Of a DNA stretch of 64,000 bases, positions 55,761 through 64,000 are shown in pieces; position 1 is the first letter of the stretch, and every line of letters starts with the position of its first letter. Position numbers and translations under genes: made by a program. Origin of the DNA: Beverwykella pulmonaria. Taxonomy: Eukaryota > Ascomycota > Dothideomycetes > Pleosporales > Melanommataceae. The notes below the pieces were generated by a model. It made no database searches, was not told the DNA's origin, and worked only from the letters and a program-made list of their open reading frames with translations. Location: positions 2,188,719 to 2,252,718 of the forward strand of contig BCHH01000007.1 of the NCBI GenBank assembly GCA_001599595.1. Reading direction: 5' to 3'.

Positions 55761-57484
55761 TCACCAATTGTGACGTAAAGTACCCCAGTGCTGCTTCTCA
55801 TACCCTCTATGCATACTCTCCTGCCCGTCTGTACTCTCCACCTGACTCTTCTCCTTATTCCGTAACTCTACCAACCCAATCTCATCCTCTTCCTCTCCCC
55901 GTTCCTTCACTGTCACAGCCCTCGTATCGACCGTCGTCGTGATCGTATTCAGCAAATCACTCTCCAGCGTGCTCTTCTTCTTTCTCGGTGTCCCAAACCC
56001 TTGCGGTCCGGATTCGAGCCCATTCAGCGGTGTATGGTTGTCGTCATAGTGCTTGTAATTCGAGCGAGAATTTGGAGTTCCGCCGCAGAGGGTGGGTAGG
56101 ACACACTTCACGAAGCGCCGGAAGGAGGGCATGGATATGCAGATTATGCCGACGTTGAGCTCGACGGCGCTGGCCATGCCGCCCCAGGAGTGGTCCCATA
56201 GGGGGTTTTTTGTGTTGCCGTAGGATTTTAGGGTTGGGAGACGGATGCAAGATACTACAATGGTTCTGCTCCAGAAAATGGGTTAGCCAAATATTCAAAT
56301 GTCTTCGAGACAATAGAATTAAGAGAATCACACGCACACAATGCCAACGCCGAAGATGGCACATAAAGAGGCCTTCTTCCTACAGCTGAGACTCAAATTA
56401 ATAAGGTCGGGTATGGGAATTATAGCGATGACGAGGTCGAGCGCGATGTTAACCCCAGATGCAGCAAACCAGAACATATGCAGGTTGATGCAGTACTCGG
56501 GTTTACCGTGCTCACCATCCCAGGCTTCCCATGAGGCTAGAAACCTGGTTAGGAGTCTTTTCATTCACTTTAAGATGTAACAAGCAATGGAGCGCTTACC
56601 GGAGATAGGCTTGCACTGAAGCCATGCTGCAATCGAATAAACTAGTGTGTAGAGAATGCTGACTGCAATTGCGATATAACAGTGCAGTCTCGTCCGTTCA
56701 GAAGGAAATATACGGAGAAAGAAGAACAAGAAGGACAGCTTCGTGAATCCTGAGCTCCAGAAATAGACCCCTTGGCCGACGTATGTAAGCTGTGTCACCA
56801 TGTTAGCTTCACCACAACCAATGGGTAATCTTATATGGCAACCACTAACCTTCTCGAATGTGTACAATTTCTCTGGGTCAACTGTCCAAGTATCTCGCCC
56901 AAACCCAATACTGGCCAGGTAGGCTATGAAAAAGGTGAACGAAACACCCGCTAGTTCGGCGATGATGGCACTCGCATCGTCCAAACCAAAGTTATCCTGG
57001 AACAACGCGACCGACATGCGGATACACGTGGCAAGGAATGCGAGTGTGGCAGATAGACAAGTGAAGAGCAGGATGGTGTTACTGCGGCTGCGTATGGGTG
57101 CGCCGCACATGACTGACGTTGCATTGGCCGCAGCTGTATGGATCAGTACTTCCGAGAGACGATGGCGATGGGTGCAGGGATGGCATCGTACAAAGACCTT
57201 CCTTTACTGTGCATTGCTGATGCACGCAGGTAGTGATTGCGTGGTGGAGCGACGCTGATGTGCATATACATGTTATATTTGTGACGCTGCAGGTGCTTTG
57301 CACTTCCAGTGCTGTCGCAAAACATGTTTCCTGAAACGGATTTAGCCCTCGTAGGTTGCCTTGCTTGTACGCTGAAATAACGACTTACAGCACATGGTGG
57401 GAACTTGATGTCCTGGCCGATTACGGGCTGAAGTACGCAATTCAGGAAAGCGAGGCCGATACTCAAAAGAGTTGCACACAGCAT
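55761..57484 (-). CDS. CFEM-domain Pth11-like receptor
   Basis: A plasma-membrane protein with an extracellular CFEM domain and seven helices, as in Pth11, a putative GPCR needed for surface sensing in Magnaporthe. Six exons: 57389-57484, 57198-57330, 56850-57133, 56600-56789, 56338-56536 and 55761-56265, giving 468 residues. The signal peptide ends near VIGQD. The CFEM cysteines lie in FPPCA, ETCFATALE, STCSVTNITCICTSAS and ITTCVHQQCTVKEA, the usual eight-Cys order. Family blocks follow: FGLDDASAIIAELAG, LTYVGQGVYFWSSGFTKLSF, LQCKPIS, SWEAWDGEHGKPEYC, DLVIAIIPIPDLINLSLSCR and PLWDHSWGGMASAVELNVGI with ICISMPSFR. The tail of about 120 residues is charged. Ligand and G-protein coupling are unknown. 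Confidence 0.93.
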
Positions 57485-58260
57485 TAGATGTTGCGTTAGC
57501 CGGAACTCATACAACGGCAGGGGATTACTCAAAGAGTTAGACAAGTCCAGAAAGCTGCTCTTCCAAAGATATAAAGGTAAGGCGATATCTGAACAATGGC
57601 CATGTTCCACAAGCGCGGTGGCGCCAGACTAAAAGGCCGTCGTATCATAGGGTCAGCCAAACTAGAACCTTGCCTCCTGTCCGCCACCGCTGAAGTTCTT
57701 AATACCGGTATCTCCAAGGTAATGCCAACTCCCTTTAGCTTTGGAATACCTAATAGCACAGGCGGACGCACTGCGCACATGTGGTGAAGGTTTTCGTCAC
57801 AAGGGAAGTATAGTTCCGAAGTCATCGGTCAAGTCTTGCGAAAGTACGTGGAAAAGCGAGGCCCTTCAAAGAAGACTGTTTGTACAATCATGCTCGCTAT
57901 TGCGCGTGCAGTGCTTGGTTGTGCTAAATCGCTCAGAGGCCTTCCCTACCGTCCAAGTACATGCAACTTCTCCCGTGGCTTCGAGTTGCGGGGATTGTTG
58001 TGCGGGAAAAGCATGGTTGGGGGTTGTGTTGCGAGTCATGTTGATGGAACGACGCAAGGGTCTAGCGAGCAACCCACATCCCGAACCCCCGCTACGCTGC
58101 ACAGGCAACCTTTCACCCCTAACAGAACATGATTGGATTTCTGCAACAGTGCGATCTCAAGATCGACTACGTCATGCCACTCCATCGGGTCATAATACTA
58201 GAGTAACCGAAGGTGGCCAGCACCGTCCCGTCCTGGCCCCACCCATGTGCAGTTATTCTA
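57485..58260. other. Intergenic upstream of the CFEM receptor
   Basis: About 780 bases, presumably including the receptor's promoter at the 57485 end. Open frames on both strands show no family. A TA dinucleotide at 58259-58260 is the target site of the next element. Confidence 0.45.
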
Positions 58261-58433
58261 CAGTCAAACCTCGTTATAACGATGTGGCGTTTTCGCCGAA
58301 TTTTGATCGTTATAACGAAATATCGCTATAGCGAGTCGAATTTGTATGAGAATTGGAGAATCGGGGCCATCAAAATCCATCGTTCTAACGAAATTGTGGC
58401 TTTCTTGGCAATCGTTATAACGAGGTTTGACTG
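58261..58433. mobile_element. Tc1/mariner-pogo-type MITE (173 bp)
   Basis: Both ends carry a perfect 23-bp inverted repeat starting CAGTCAAACCTCGTTATAAC and the element is flanked by TA on each side (58259-58260, 58434-58435), the target duplication of Tc1/mariner and pogo elements. Internal copies of CGTTATAACGAAAT and CGTTCTAACGAAAT add subterminal structure. It has no coding capacity, so it needs a transposase from elsewhere. Confidence 0.9.
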
Positions 58434-58969
58434 TATTGACGCCAACACGTATGGTGAAGCGAAATTGGCGCCCAAAATCCAGCAGATGTTTGCTTGTGAC
58501 CAACTGAAGTACGTTGGAGGATCAGCGGTGAAAGATGGGCAGATCTATCAAAAGTAACGAAAGAGCCGCAGCTTTGATGGCGTAAGAAACATTGGAGTGC
58601 GCAAAGAACCCTTTACCAATAACAATCCTATCACGCTCACCACAATATGTGTGCCAAGACATAGCCAACGAAATCTGGACACCTGCAGCGAACTCGAAGA
58701 CGAGCTGGCTTCCTTCTCTGCATCAAGCCATCTCCCATGGCGACGCCATGTGCTGTGTAGCGTGGTGTCAGGACAAAGTGTGGGCTTGCAGTAGTGTACG
58801 CGACGTTTATTGCATGACTCTTGAGTTTGGTGAAAGTGATCCGAGAGCCGAGATCCATTCTGAGTCATGGCCATCCCGCTGAGCGCTCCCCAGCTGAACC
58901 CCCCTCTCGCTCACTGTGCGCTCACCATTCGCCAATACGGCTGCCTGCCATAACCCCTGGGCGCTGGTG
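58434..58969. other. Gap before the P450 pseudogene
   Basis: No supported gene. Antisense and sense frames overlap without family resemblance. The extreme 5' end of the P450 gene may lie in the last 100 bases. Confidence 0.4.
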
Positions 58970-59873
58970 TGAAGACCTGGTTTACTCCTGTTCTTCCTGT
59001 CTTTCTTGCAGCATACTGGTTGCTTTGGACCTCTATGCTCGCGCTCTCCATCTATTTGCAAATGTCCTAGGTGCTTTCTGGCCATCCGTGTAGCGAACAT
59101 GGCATATGTACCACATCTACAAAGGCGACGTAACGGATCGCATGCGGGCTGTGCACGAGAAATATGATCTCCTTGTTCGCATTGCCCCGAACGAAGTCCT
59201 CTCCGCCGACCCTGAAGCGATCTAGAAGATTTGTCCCACCCAACGAACATTTGAAAAAGGCAGACTTCTACCTTGCGTGGCGCAATGGTTCACCTGGAGA
59301 ACGAGATGACTTTTTCACCTTCAACAGAGAGAGCTTGCCGAGTACGGGAGTATTGTAGGCGGCGTGTACAACATGACATCAGTAAACAAGAACGAGACGC
59401 TTCTCGACGACGTCCTAGATCTATTCATACAGCGATTGAACGGATTTGCGGAATAGGAGAAGTTTTTCGAGTTCGGAAGATGGCTCGAAATGTGAAGATT
59501 TGAGTTCTGTGAGGTCCTCCCGGCTCATCGGTCCTATGTGTGCTTTTAACAACGTGGGTGCCATCTTCATGGGCAAGCAATTCGGTTCCCTCGAAACAAG
59601 GACTGACTACGGCAGCTCTATGCACGTCCTGCATCTTGGATTCCCCTTTTTAATGTTCGTAGCGACAGCTCCACGATATGCTCAACCCTTCATTCTCTGT
59701 GGAGGTACGACCATCCCCAGGGTTTTCAAAGCGCTCATAGCCATTGGTGGAATCACAGATCGAGCGGAGAAGGAGATACAAGCGCCTCTGGCTCGGTCTG
59801 AAAAGACCACGGCGAAGCGGGTCGATCTCCTGTCCCAACTTATGACTATTGTTCACCAGAAGGGGGAGAGCGC

Positions 59874-60813
59874 CAGGGCTGCCAACCGTACGTAATACGT
59901 TACGGATCGCCCTTTTTGTGCCAGCTACTTCTCAGATTGTTGGTACGTTCGTACGTAAAGGGTGAATTGAGAGCCAAGTACGCAGCGTAAAAGTAACGTT
60001 TGAAATTGCTGCTACGTTTGTACGTTTCGCCTCAAAGTGAGAAGTTACGTGGGCGTAGTGGCTGTTATGTGAGCTGCTAGAGTAGTTAACTCGCTCTGNA
60101 CTACTCCCCTGCTCAGCCAGTTCTTTCCTATGCTGCTNGGGATTGATGATAGTGTTGCGAAACGAGTTTTCTTGTGANAGGAGCGATCGCCAGTCGTCAA
60201 ACTTGTCTGCCTTGTTGTGAGCTTTAGATTGAAGATTGTTGCGACAGCGTAAGATGAGATAGGCGGATTAATAACAATCTAAAGTGACGTTAGATTATTT
60301 ATTGTAGAGAGGCAGTTTGATTACCGCGGAGCTAGTTTTCACGCGATACCAGCTTGTTGTCGCACCGCGCCAGCGTTGAGGCGCGAGCTAGACGCCTATC
60401 ACTGAGCCTTGCCAATTCGAGAACCTGCTTGATGGGAGATAGAGGGCGTTGATGAGGCCGCAGATGATGCCTGCGAAGATCGAACAAATTGCTGCATCAC
60501 AATGATACGCAAATATGGGAGGTAGATGCCTAAAGCCACCAACGATCCCCCTATTGCGCGAGTCATAGGAGATTTGTGGCTGCAACAAAACATGAACTTT
60601 AGCAGCAAAAAGCTTCATGCCAACGGGTAAACAGCCTCCTCCAATGGGCACGAAACCCGCCACCAAAGTTACTAACGTATAGGCGTAGTACGTACAGGAT
60701 TTATGCCAAACGAAACGAAAACTACGACTCACAAATCGATTACGTTCGTACGTATCACGTGACCGTATAATTCACGTACTACGGGTACGTACTACGTCCG
60801 GTTGGCAGCCCTG
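59874..60813. mobile_element. Non-autonomous hAT-type element (940 bp)
   Basis: The ends are inverted repeats starting CAGGGCTGCCAACCG on one side and CAGGGCTGCCAACCG (read on the other strand) on the other, diverging one base later. An exact 8-bp target duplication GAGAGCGC flanks it (59866-59873, 60814-60821). CA(G/A)GG ends and 8-bp duplications are hAT hallmarks. No transposase frame is present. Subterminal DNA is rich in GTACGTA words, which may be transposase-binding sites. Three undetermined bases (N at 60099, 60138, 60178) lie inside, the only ones in the window. The P450 reading continues on both sides. Confidence 0.88.
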
Positions 60814-61563
60814 GAGAGCGCCGAGGTACACACCTAAGGAAGTGCGTACCGGGATGGTGGCTGGAACGTAAGTCTCTCAATCCCGCGCCCCTTTGAAGTT
60901 TCGTCAACATCCCAACACATTGGAATCATACTTGTGAAAAACGTACAGGGTACCGTAAATGGCCTTATCAGCTTTTCGGATACTTCGTTATCACGGAAAG
61001 CACTCGCAGAGCCTTCCAGGCTAACCTTTCGCGATAGGCTTGCTAGTACCGATAGTACCACAGCAACAACACAAACTATCTTCTACTACCTAATGAAAAC
61101 CCCTGAAGAAACCTGAAACCTTAGGAAAGGCGCAGGCCGAAATGATGCTGCGTTTCGCCGACAAAACCCTTTCGCGCCTTTTTTGACGACAGCTTGGAGT
61201 AGGGAAGCTCGTTGGCTTTGTTATACTGAATGTGATGCGCGCATTGATTCCGCCTGGCAAGTGCCTATACTTCGCTTTTCTCCTCCACAAGCCTTGAGCT
61301 CTCAGGTATTCACATACCAATTGGATACATTTATTGGTATATCTCTGACTTGCGTCCGGCAGAATAAAGACTTCGGTTAAGATTCTGATGCGTCCCGCCG
61401 CGAGAGATGGCTTGAGAGTGAAGGGCGAACTCGGGCCATGGATCGGGCGATGTTAAATCTTGGTGCAGGTACTAGGACCTGCATTGGAAGTCTTGTAAGT
61501 ATTATCTATATTAGATTACGACGACCGCTATTCATTCCTACCAGGTCTTTCTCTCGGAGATCA

Positions 61564-61681
61564 TGTAAGCAGGGTGTAGGTTGAAGAGTATGAAGGTGTG
61601 TGGTATGTACAGCTGATATATATGACGGTCTGATTAGTCAGTGACATATCCACGTGGCTGGTATGTTGTCCTGGGCTTACA
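61564..61681 (+). mobile_element. Solo LTR, family LTR-1, copy C (118 bp)
   Basis: Starts TGTAAGCAGGG, ends TGGGCTTACA and is flanked by the perfect duplication GATCA (61559-61563, 61682-61686). Shares the core TCTGATTAGTCAGTGACATA. Inserted in the last exon region of the P450 pseudogene, whose reading resumes directly after it. Confidence 0.88.
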
Positions 61682-61757
61682 GATCAACAAGGTAGTTCCA
61701 GAAATTCTGCGCAGATACGATATCGAAATGGCTCACAGCCAACCTTGGAGTACCATT

Positions 61758-61948
61758 TGTCGGCCAGTGGGTCACATGATGAGCCACCTCGATGTTTGCC
61801 CATATGACTCACTTCCATGTTTGTTATGACTACCTGGCAGGCTCCTACCGTGCCTGGTAAGACTCTAAATATTTCTTCGGTAGCTCCTCCGTAGAATCAA
61901 TACAACAACAATCATTGCACTCTCTATCTACTTTGTCACATCACGACA
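61758..61948 (+). mobile_element. Solo LTR, family LTR-2, copy 2 (191 bp)
   Basis: Starts TGTCGGCCAGTGGG, ends CATCACGACA and is flanked by the perfect duplication CCATT (61753-61757, 61949-61953). It is the reverse-oriented partner of the copy at 1569-1757, sharing blocks such as CTCCGTAGAATCAATA and CACATGATGAG. It splits the codons near the C-terminus of the P450 pseudogene. Confidence 0.88.
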
Positions 61949-62050
61949 CCATTGTCGCGCTTTTCATTACACAGTGGAATGTAATTTGCAACATCAGGAA
62001 AAGGGAAGCTTGCGTAATCAAGACTGAGAGTCTTGAACATGTCTGGATAT

Positions 62051-62420
62051 GATAAGCGTTTCAAAATGATATGCACAAAAGAAGAGAATTGAGCATCCAA
62101 CAGCTATAGGCATTTCTTAAGCCAAACGTGACATGTGCATTATTCTGGGCTGCTCAAATTGGCCTCTCGTCCCAACTTGTTTACGTCCTGGAAGCCTGGA
62201 ATGCGAATGCCGCCAGATGCATTTCCACTGCCACCCCTATTGAGAATGCACTTCTGCCACTGGACGAAGAACAATCATCTAAGCTCCATCATGAATTGTC
62301 TCTATCCGGTAATCCAAACAGATCCAGCTCTAGGAAATGCTCCTAATAATTGAGGTCAAGCCACATTCTGTTAGCCTAGAGACGTCTTAAGTTACTGGCT
62401 CTTATCTCATCTACTGAATT
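62051..62420. other. Short gap, no supported gene
   Basis: About 370 bases after the P450 pseudogene. Two overlapping frames at 62128-62353 have no family. Confidence 0.4.
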
Positions 62421-62786
62421 TGTCACGTGTATCACATGTCATATCATAGGTCCTCTTCTAGCTAGCTCACCCTTCATGGGTATATATAGTCGTCGTGCGA
62501 GCAGTCAGCTCTTCACGACTTCCACACACTTTACACACACTTTGTAACGACTAGCACGTGGTAGGAAAAGGGACACGTGGCTACTCGCTTATGGCAGCTA
62601 AGGCGCAGACACTTAGCCCCAACACTATATATATTATACTACACAAGGAATACTTGGTTCAAGTATTCTTGTGCGTACCTTTTGGTCAAGTGGGGAAGTC
62701 ACGTAGTATTGGCTTAGTAGGCAGGGCGCCTACCTCATTACACACTTTGCCCATCAGACGATTGACTTCCTCTTCTCATTGTGACA
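62421..62786 (+). mobile_element. Solo LTR, family LTR-3, copy 2, carrying a nested insertion
   Basis: The ends are TGTCACGTG and CATTGTGACA, with near-matching 5-bp flanks (GAATT and GTATT). The left arm has GGTATATATAGTCGTCGTGC, probably the LTR TATA box. Matches the copy at 53284-53440 once the 200-bp insertion at 62543-62742 is removed, leaving about 160 bp. Confidence 0.7.
62543..62742 (+). mobile_element. Solo LTR-like element, family LTR-4 (200 bp), nested in LTR-3
   Basis: Starts TGTAACGACTAG, ends CCTCATTACA and has a perfect 5-bp duplication CACTT (62538-62542, 62743-62747). The inner part holds CACTATATATATTATACTAC. The interrupted LTR-3 sequence resumes immediately after. Only one copy in this window. 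Confidence 0.75.
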
Positions 62787-63427
62787 GTATTATATAGCTG
62801 GATCAGCTGATCGTACTTGAGAGGGATTTCGTAAGTAGGGAGCTTGAATTTAGGTGTACGATTGTATTGAGACGAATCCTTGAGGTTGACTCAGGGCGTC
62901 GAGAAGACTATGTACTCCTGCATAGTCATGTGGTCTCCCTCGGGCCCGACGCCTGCCCGGGGCCTTCCGGGGTAGGTGATGTATAATATTGTCACAGTAC
63001 CTCACCAAAGACAGATTACCCACATACACATCTTTATACACTACCCTTGCCTGCATATCTATTAACCATATTCCTGTAAAGATCTTACACTGACTAAGAT
63101 AATACTAGCCCTGAAGGGTATTAGAAGATATTTAATAGAGGACTAGTAGTCGGTAATCTAGGTATGAATAGGGTCAGATCACTGGTATGATACTAGGACA
63201 GTAAAGGGACCTATATGGAGGCCCTTCGGGAAATAGAAGAATTTCTCACAGAACTACTCTAAAAACAGACTGACCGTAACACTAAAAAACAAAAGCTTAA
63301 AATACGTCGTATACGCGTATAATTACAGATTTATATATCATACCGTCAAGAAAAATCACCTGTACTGTACGTACATGCGCCATACTGTAATGGGACATTG
63401 CACTGACAAGTTTGAGAGTAGATAATC
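62787..63427. other. Repeat-like tract, no supported gene
   Basis: About 640 bases. A GC-rich island (62939-62972, CCCGACGCCTGCCCGGGGCC) stands out in A+T-rich DNA. Read on the minus strand, 63028-63062 (GTGTATAAAGATGTGTATGT) resembles the LTR-1 left arm and may be a further degenerate copy. Confidence 0.4.
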
Positions 63428-63562
63428 TGTAAGCTGGAGCGTGGAGGAGAAGGTGTCAAGATGTGTCTTGTATGTGATGTATGTACAGCTGATATATATA
63501 TATATGACGGACTGATTAGTCAGTGGCATGTCCACGTGACATTATGGTGTCCTCGGCTTACA
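63428..63562 (+). mobile_element. Solo LTR, family LTR-1, copy D (135 bp)
   Basis: Starts TGTAAGCTGG, ends CTCGGCTTACA and has the perfect duplication TAATC (63423-63427, 63563-63567). Contains CTGATATATATATATATGAC and the palindromic core ACTGATTAGTCAGT. Confidence 0.88.
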
Positions 63563-64000
63563 TAATCGGGGTAAATAGGGTGCCTTATGGGAGAGACGAA
63601 TTGCTGGCAAGCTCAGCTGGCAGCGGGAGAGCACTACAGTAATAGGGTAATCGCGTGACTACTAAGCTACGCTGCTACCATATGGGCCAGAATCGGCCTT
63701 ACACATGCGGCAACTATACAGGTCGTAATTGCGACCGCAGTACGTACGGTTAACTACACTGGTTGATCTGTTGGGACCCCCGTCACAACTACGGATGTAT
63801 AGGTGGGTCTTTCGACAACGAATATCCTAGATGTTTTGTTCTATACTTGGTTAGGCTGCTAAGCTTCTCGGGCAGAGTTTTAGGGTCGATCTCAGGAAGC
63901 CTCGGAGCCTCGACCACCAACTATTAGCACCCTCATTTAACAATCAATTCGGCTCTAGGTTGTAAAATTCTACGATCCTGGCCACCATCCTATAGTAATT
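63563..64000. other. Window end, no supported gene
   Basis: A stretch at about 63610-63680 looks faintly tRNA-like (GCTCAGCTGGCAGCGGGAGA then GC) but does not fold into a full tRNA. Nothing else is recognised. Confidence 0.4.

Larger units (their letters stand above)
58970..62050 (+). pseudogene. Cytochrome P450 pseudogene split by three transposon insertions
   Basis: A full-length fungal P450 (microsomal monooxygenase, pisatin-demethylase-like subgroup by feel) can be followed in pieces. It starts with a hydrophobic anchor near 58980, then MYHIYKGDVTDRMRAVHEKY, LVRIAPNEVLSADPEAI and KADFYLAWRNGSPGERDDFF. Next come LLDDVLDLFIQRLNGFAE and FLMFVATAPRYAQPF, and DRAEKE with KRVDLLSQLM. After the first insertion come the I-helix region TDSTTATTQTIFYYLMKTPE, FRPERWLE-like sequence, and the heme loop LGAGTRTCIG near 61459-61490 (the first Phe is Leu). 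After the second come NKVVPEILRRYDIEMAHSQP and W, and after the third VALFITQWNVICNIRKRE. Frameshifts and stops occur throughout. The insertions are 59874-60813 (hAT type), 61564-61681 (LTR-1) and 61758-61948 (LTR-2). Confidence 0.88.

Noticed and set aside
53284..62786. A 9-kb LTR retrotransposon bounded by the two LTR-3 copies
   Set aside because: The interval contains an intact host-type receptor gene and a P450 relic, with no gag-pol remains, so the two LTRs are independent solo copies.
63605..63690. tRNA-like sequence (D-arm-like GCTCAGCTGG...GAGC)
   Set aside because: No paired acceptor stem, no B box (GGTTCGANTCC) and a poor anticodon arm. At best a tRNA-derived fragment.
1..64000. 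CRISPR arrays, operons, ribosome binding sites, bacterial origins
   Set aside because: The sequence is fungal nuclear DNA with spliceosomal introns; no regularly spaced repeat-spacer array was seen.

Overview
The window is nuclear DNA of a filamentous ascomycete (Pezizomycotina). The genes are split by 45-70 nt introns with fungal donor, branch (CTAAC/CTGAC) and acceptor signals. The protein families are typical of the group: Pth11/rhodopsin-type membrane receptors, a NACHT protein, HET-domain and NB-ARC/TPR relics, a bZIP-DUF3425 regulator, NAD-isocitrate dehydrogenase and a HET-C2-like glycolipid transfer protein. I cannot fix the genus. Exon boundaries were read by eye; where exon lengths are given they sum to whole codons.

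Layout. (1) 1-5.9 kb: a decayed membrane-protein relic, a solo LTR, a complete secreted rhamnogalacturonan lyase and a Pth11-like receptor, both on the minus strand. (2) 7-8.9 kb: an APC-family permease. (3) 9-24 kb: a gene-poor tract of broken genes (NmrA-like, HET domain, TPR, WD40, NB-ARC/TPR) and LTR fragments, with one intact island, a secreted CinY-like protein containing two GC-AG introns. (4) 24-46.5 kb: a dense, healthy block: pirin and a methyltransferase-like protein (divergent), a Ser/Ala-rich GPI-type protein, a ricin-B-like membrane protein, mitochondrial IDH2, IMP2, tartrate/D-malate-type dehydrogenase, glycolipid transfer protein, a bZIP-DUF3425 factor, a secreted Lys-Pro-repeat protein and an F-box protein. 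(5) 46.9-55 kb: more relics around one intact NACHT gene, including DUF3435-like and chromodomain relics. (6) 55.8-57.5 kb: a CFEM-containing Pth11-like receptor. (7) 58-64 kb: a transposon graveyard in which one cytochrome P450 gene was hit by a hAT-type element and two different LTRs, with a pogo-type MITE and nested LTRs nearby.

The healthy genes suggest no single pathway. The core block combines mitochondrial metabolism and maturation (IDH2, IMP2), organic-acid oxidation and lipid transfer. The outer regions hold surface sensing, secretion, plant-polymer degradation and allorecognition-type (HET/NLR) genes. Nonsense changes in several relics are C:G to T:A transitions (TGG to TAG/TGA, CAG to TAG), as repeat-induced point mutation or its leakage would leave. 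Four short LTR families, a hAT-type element and a MITE are defined here by termini and target-site duplications that can be read directly.
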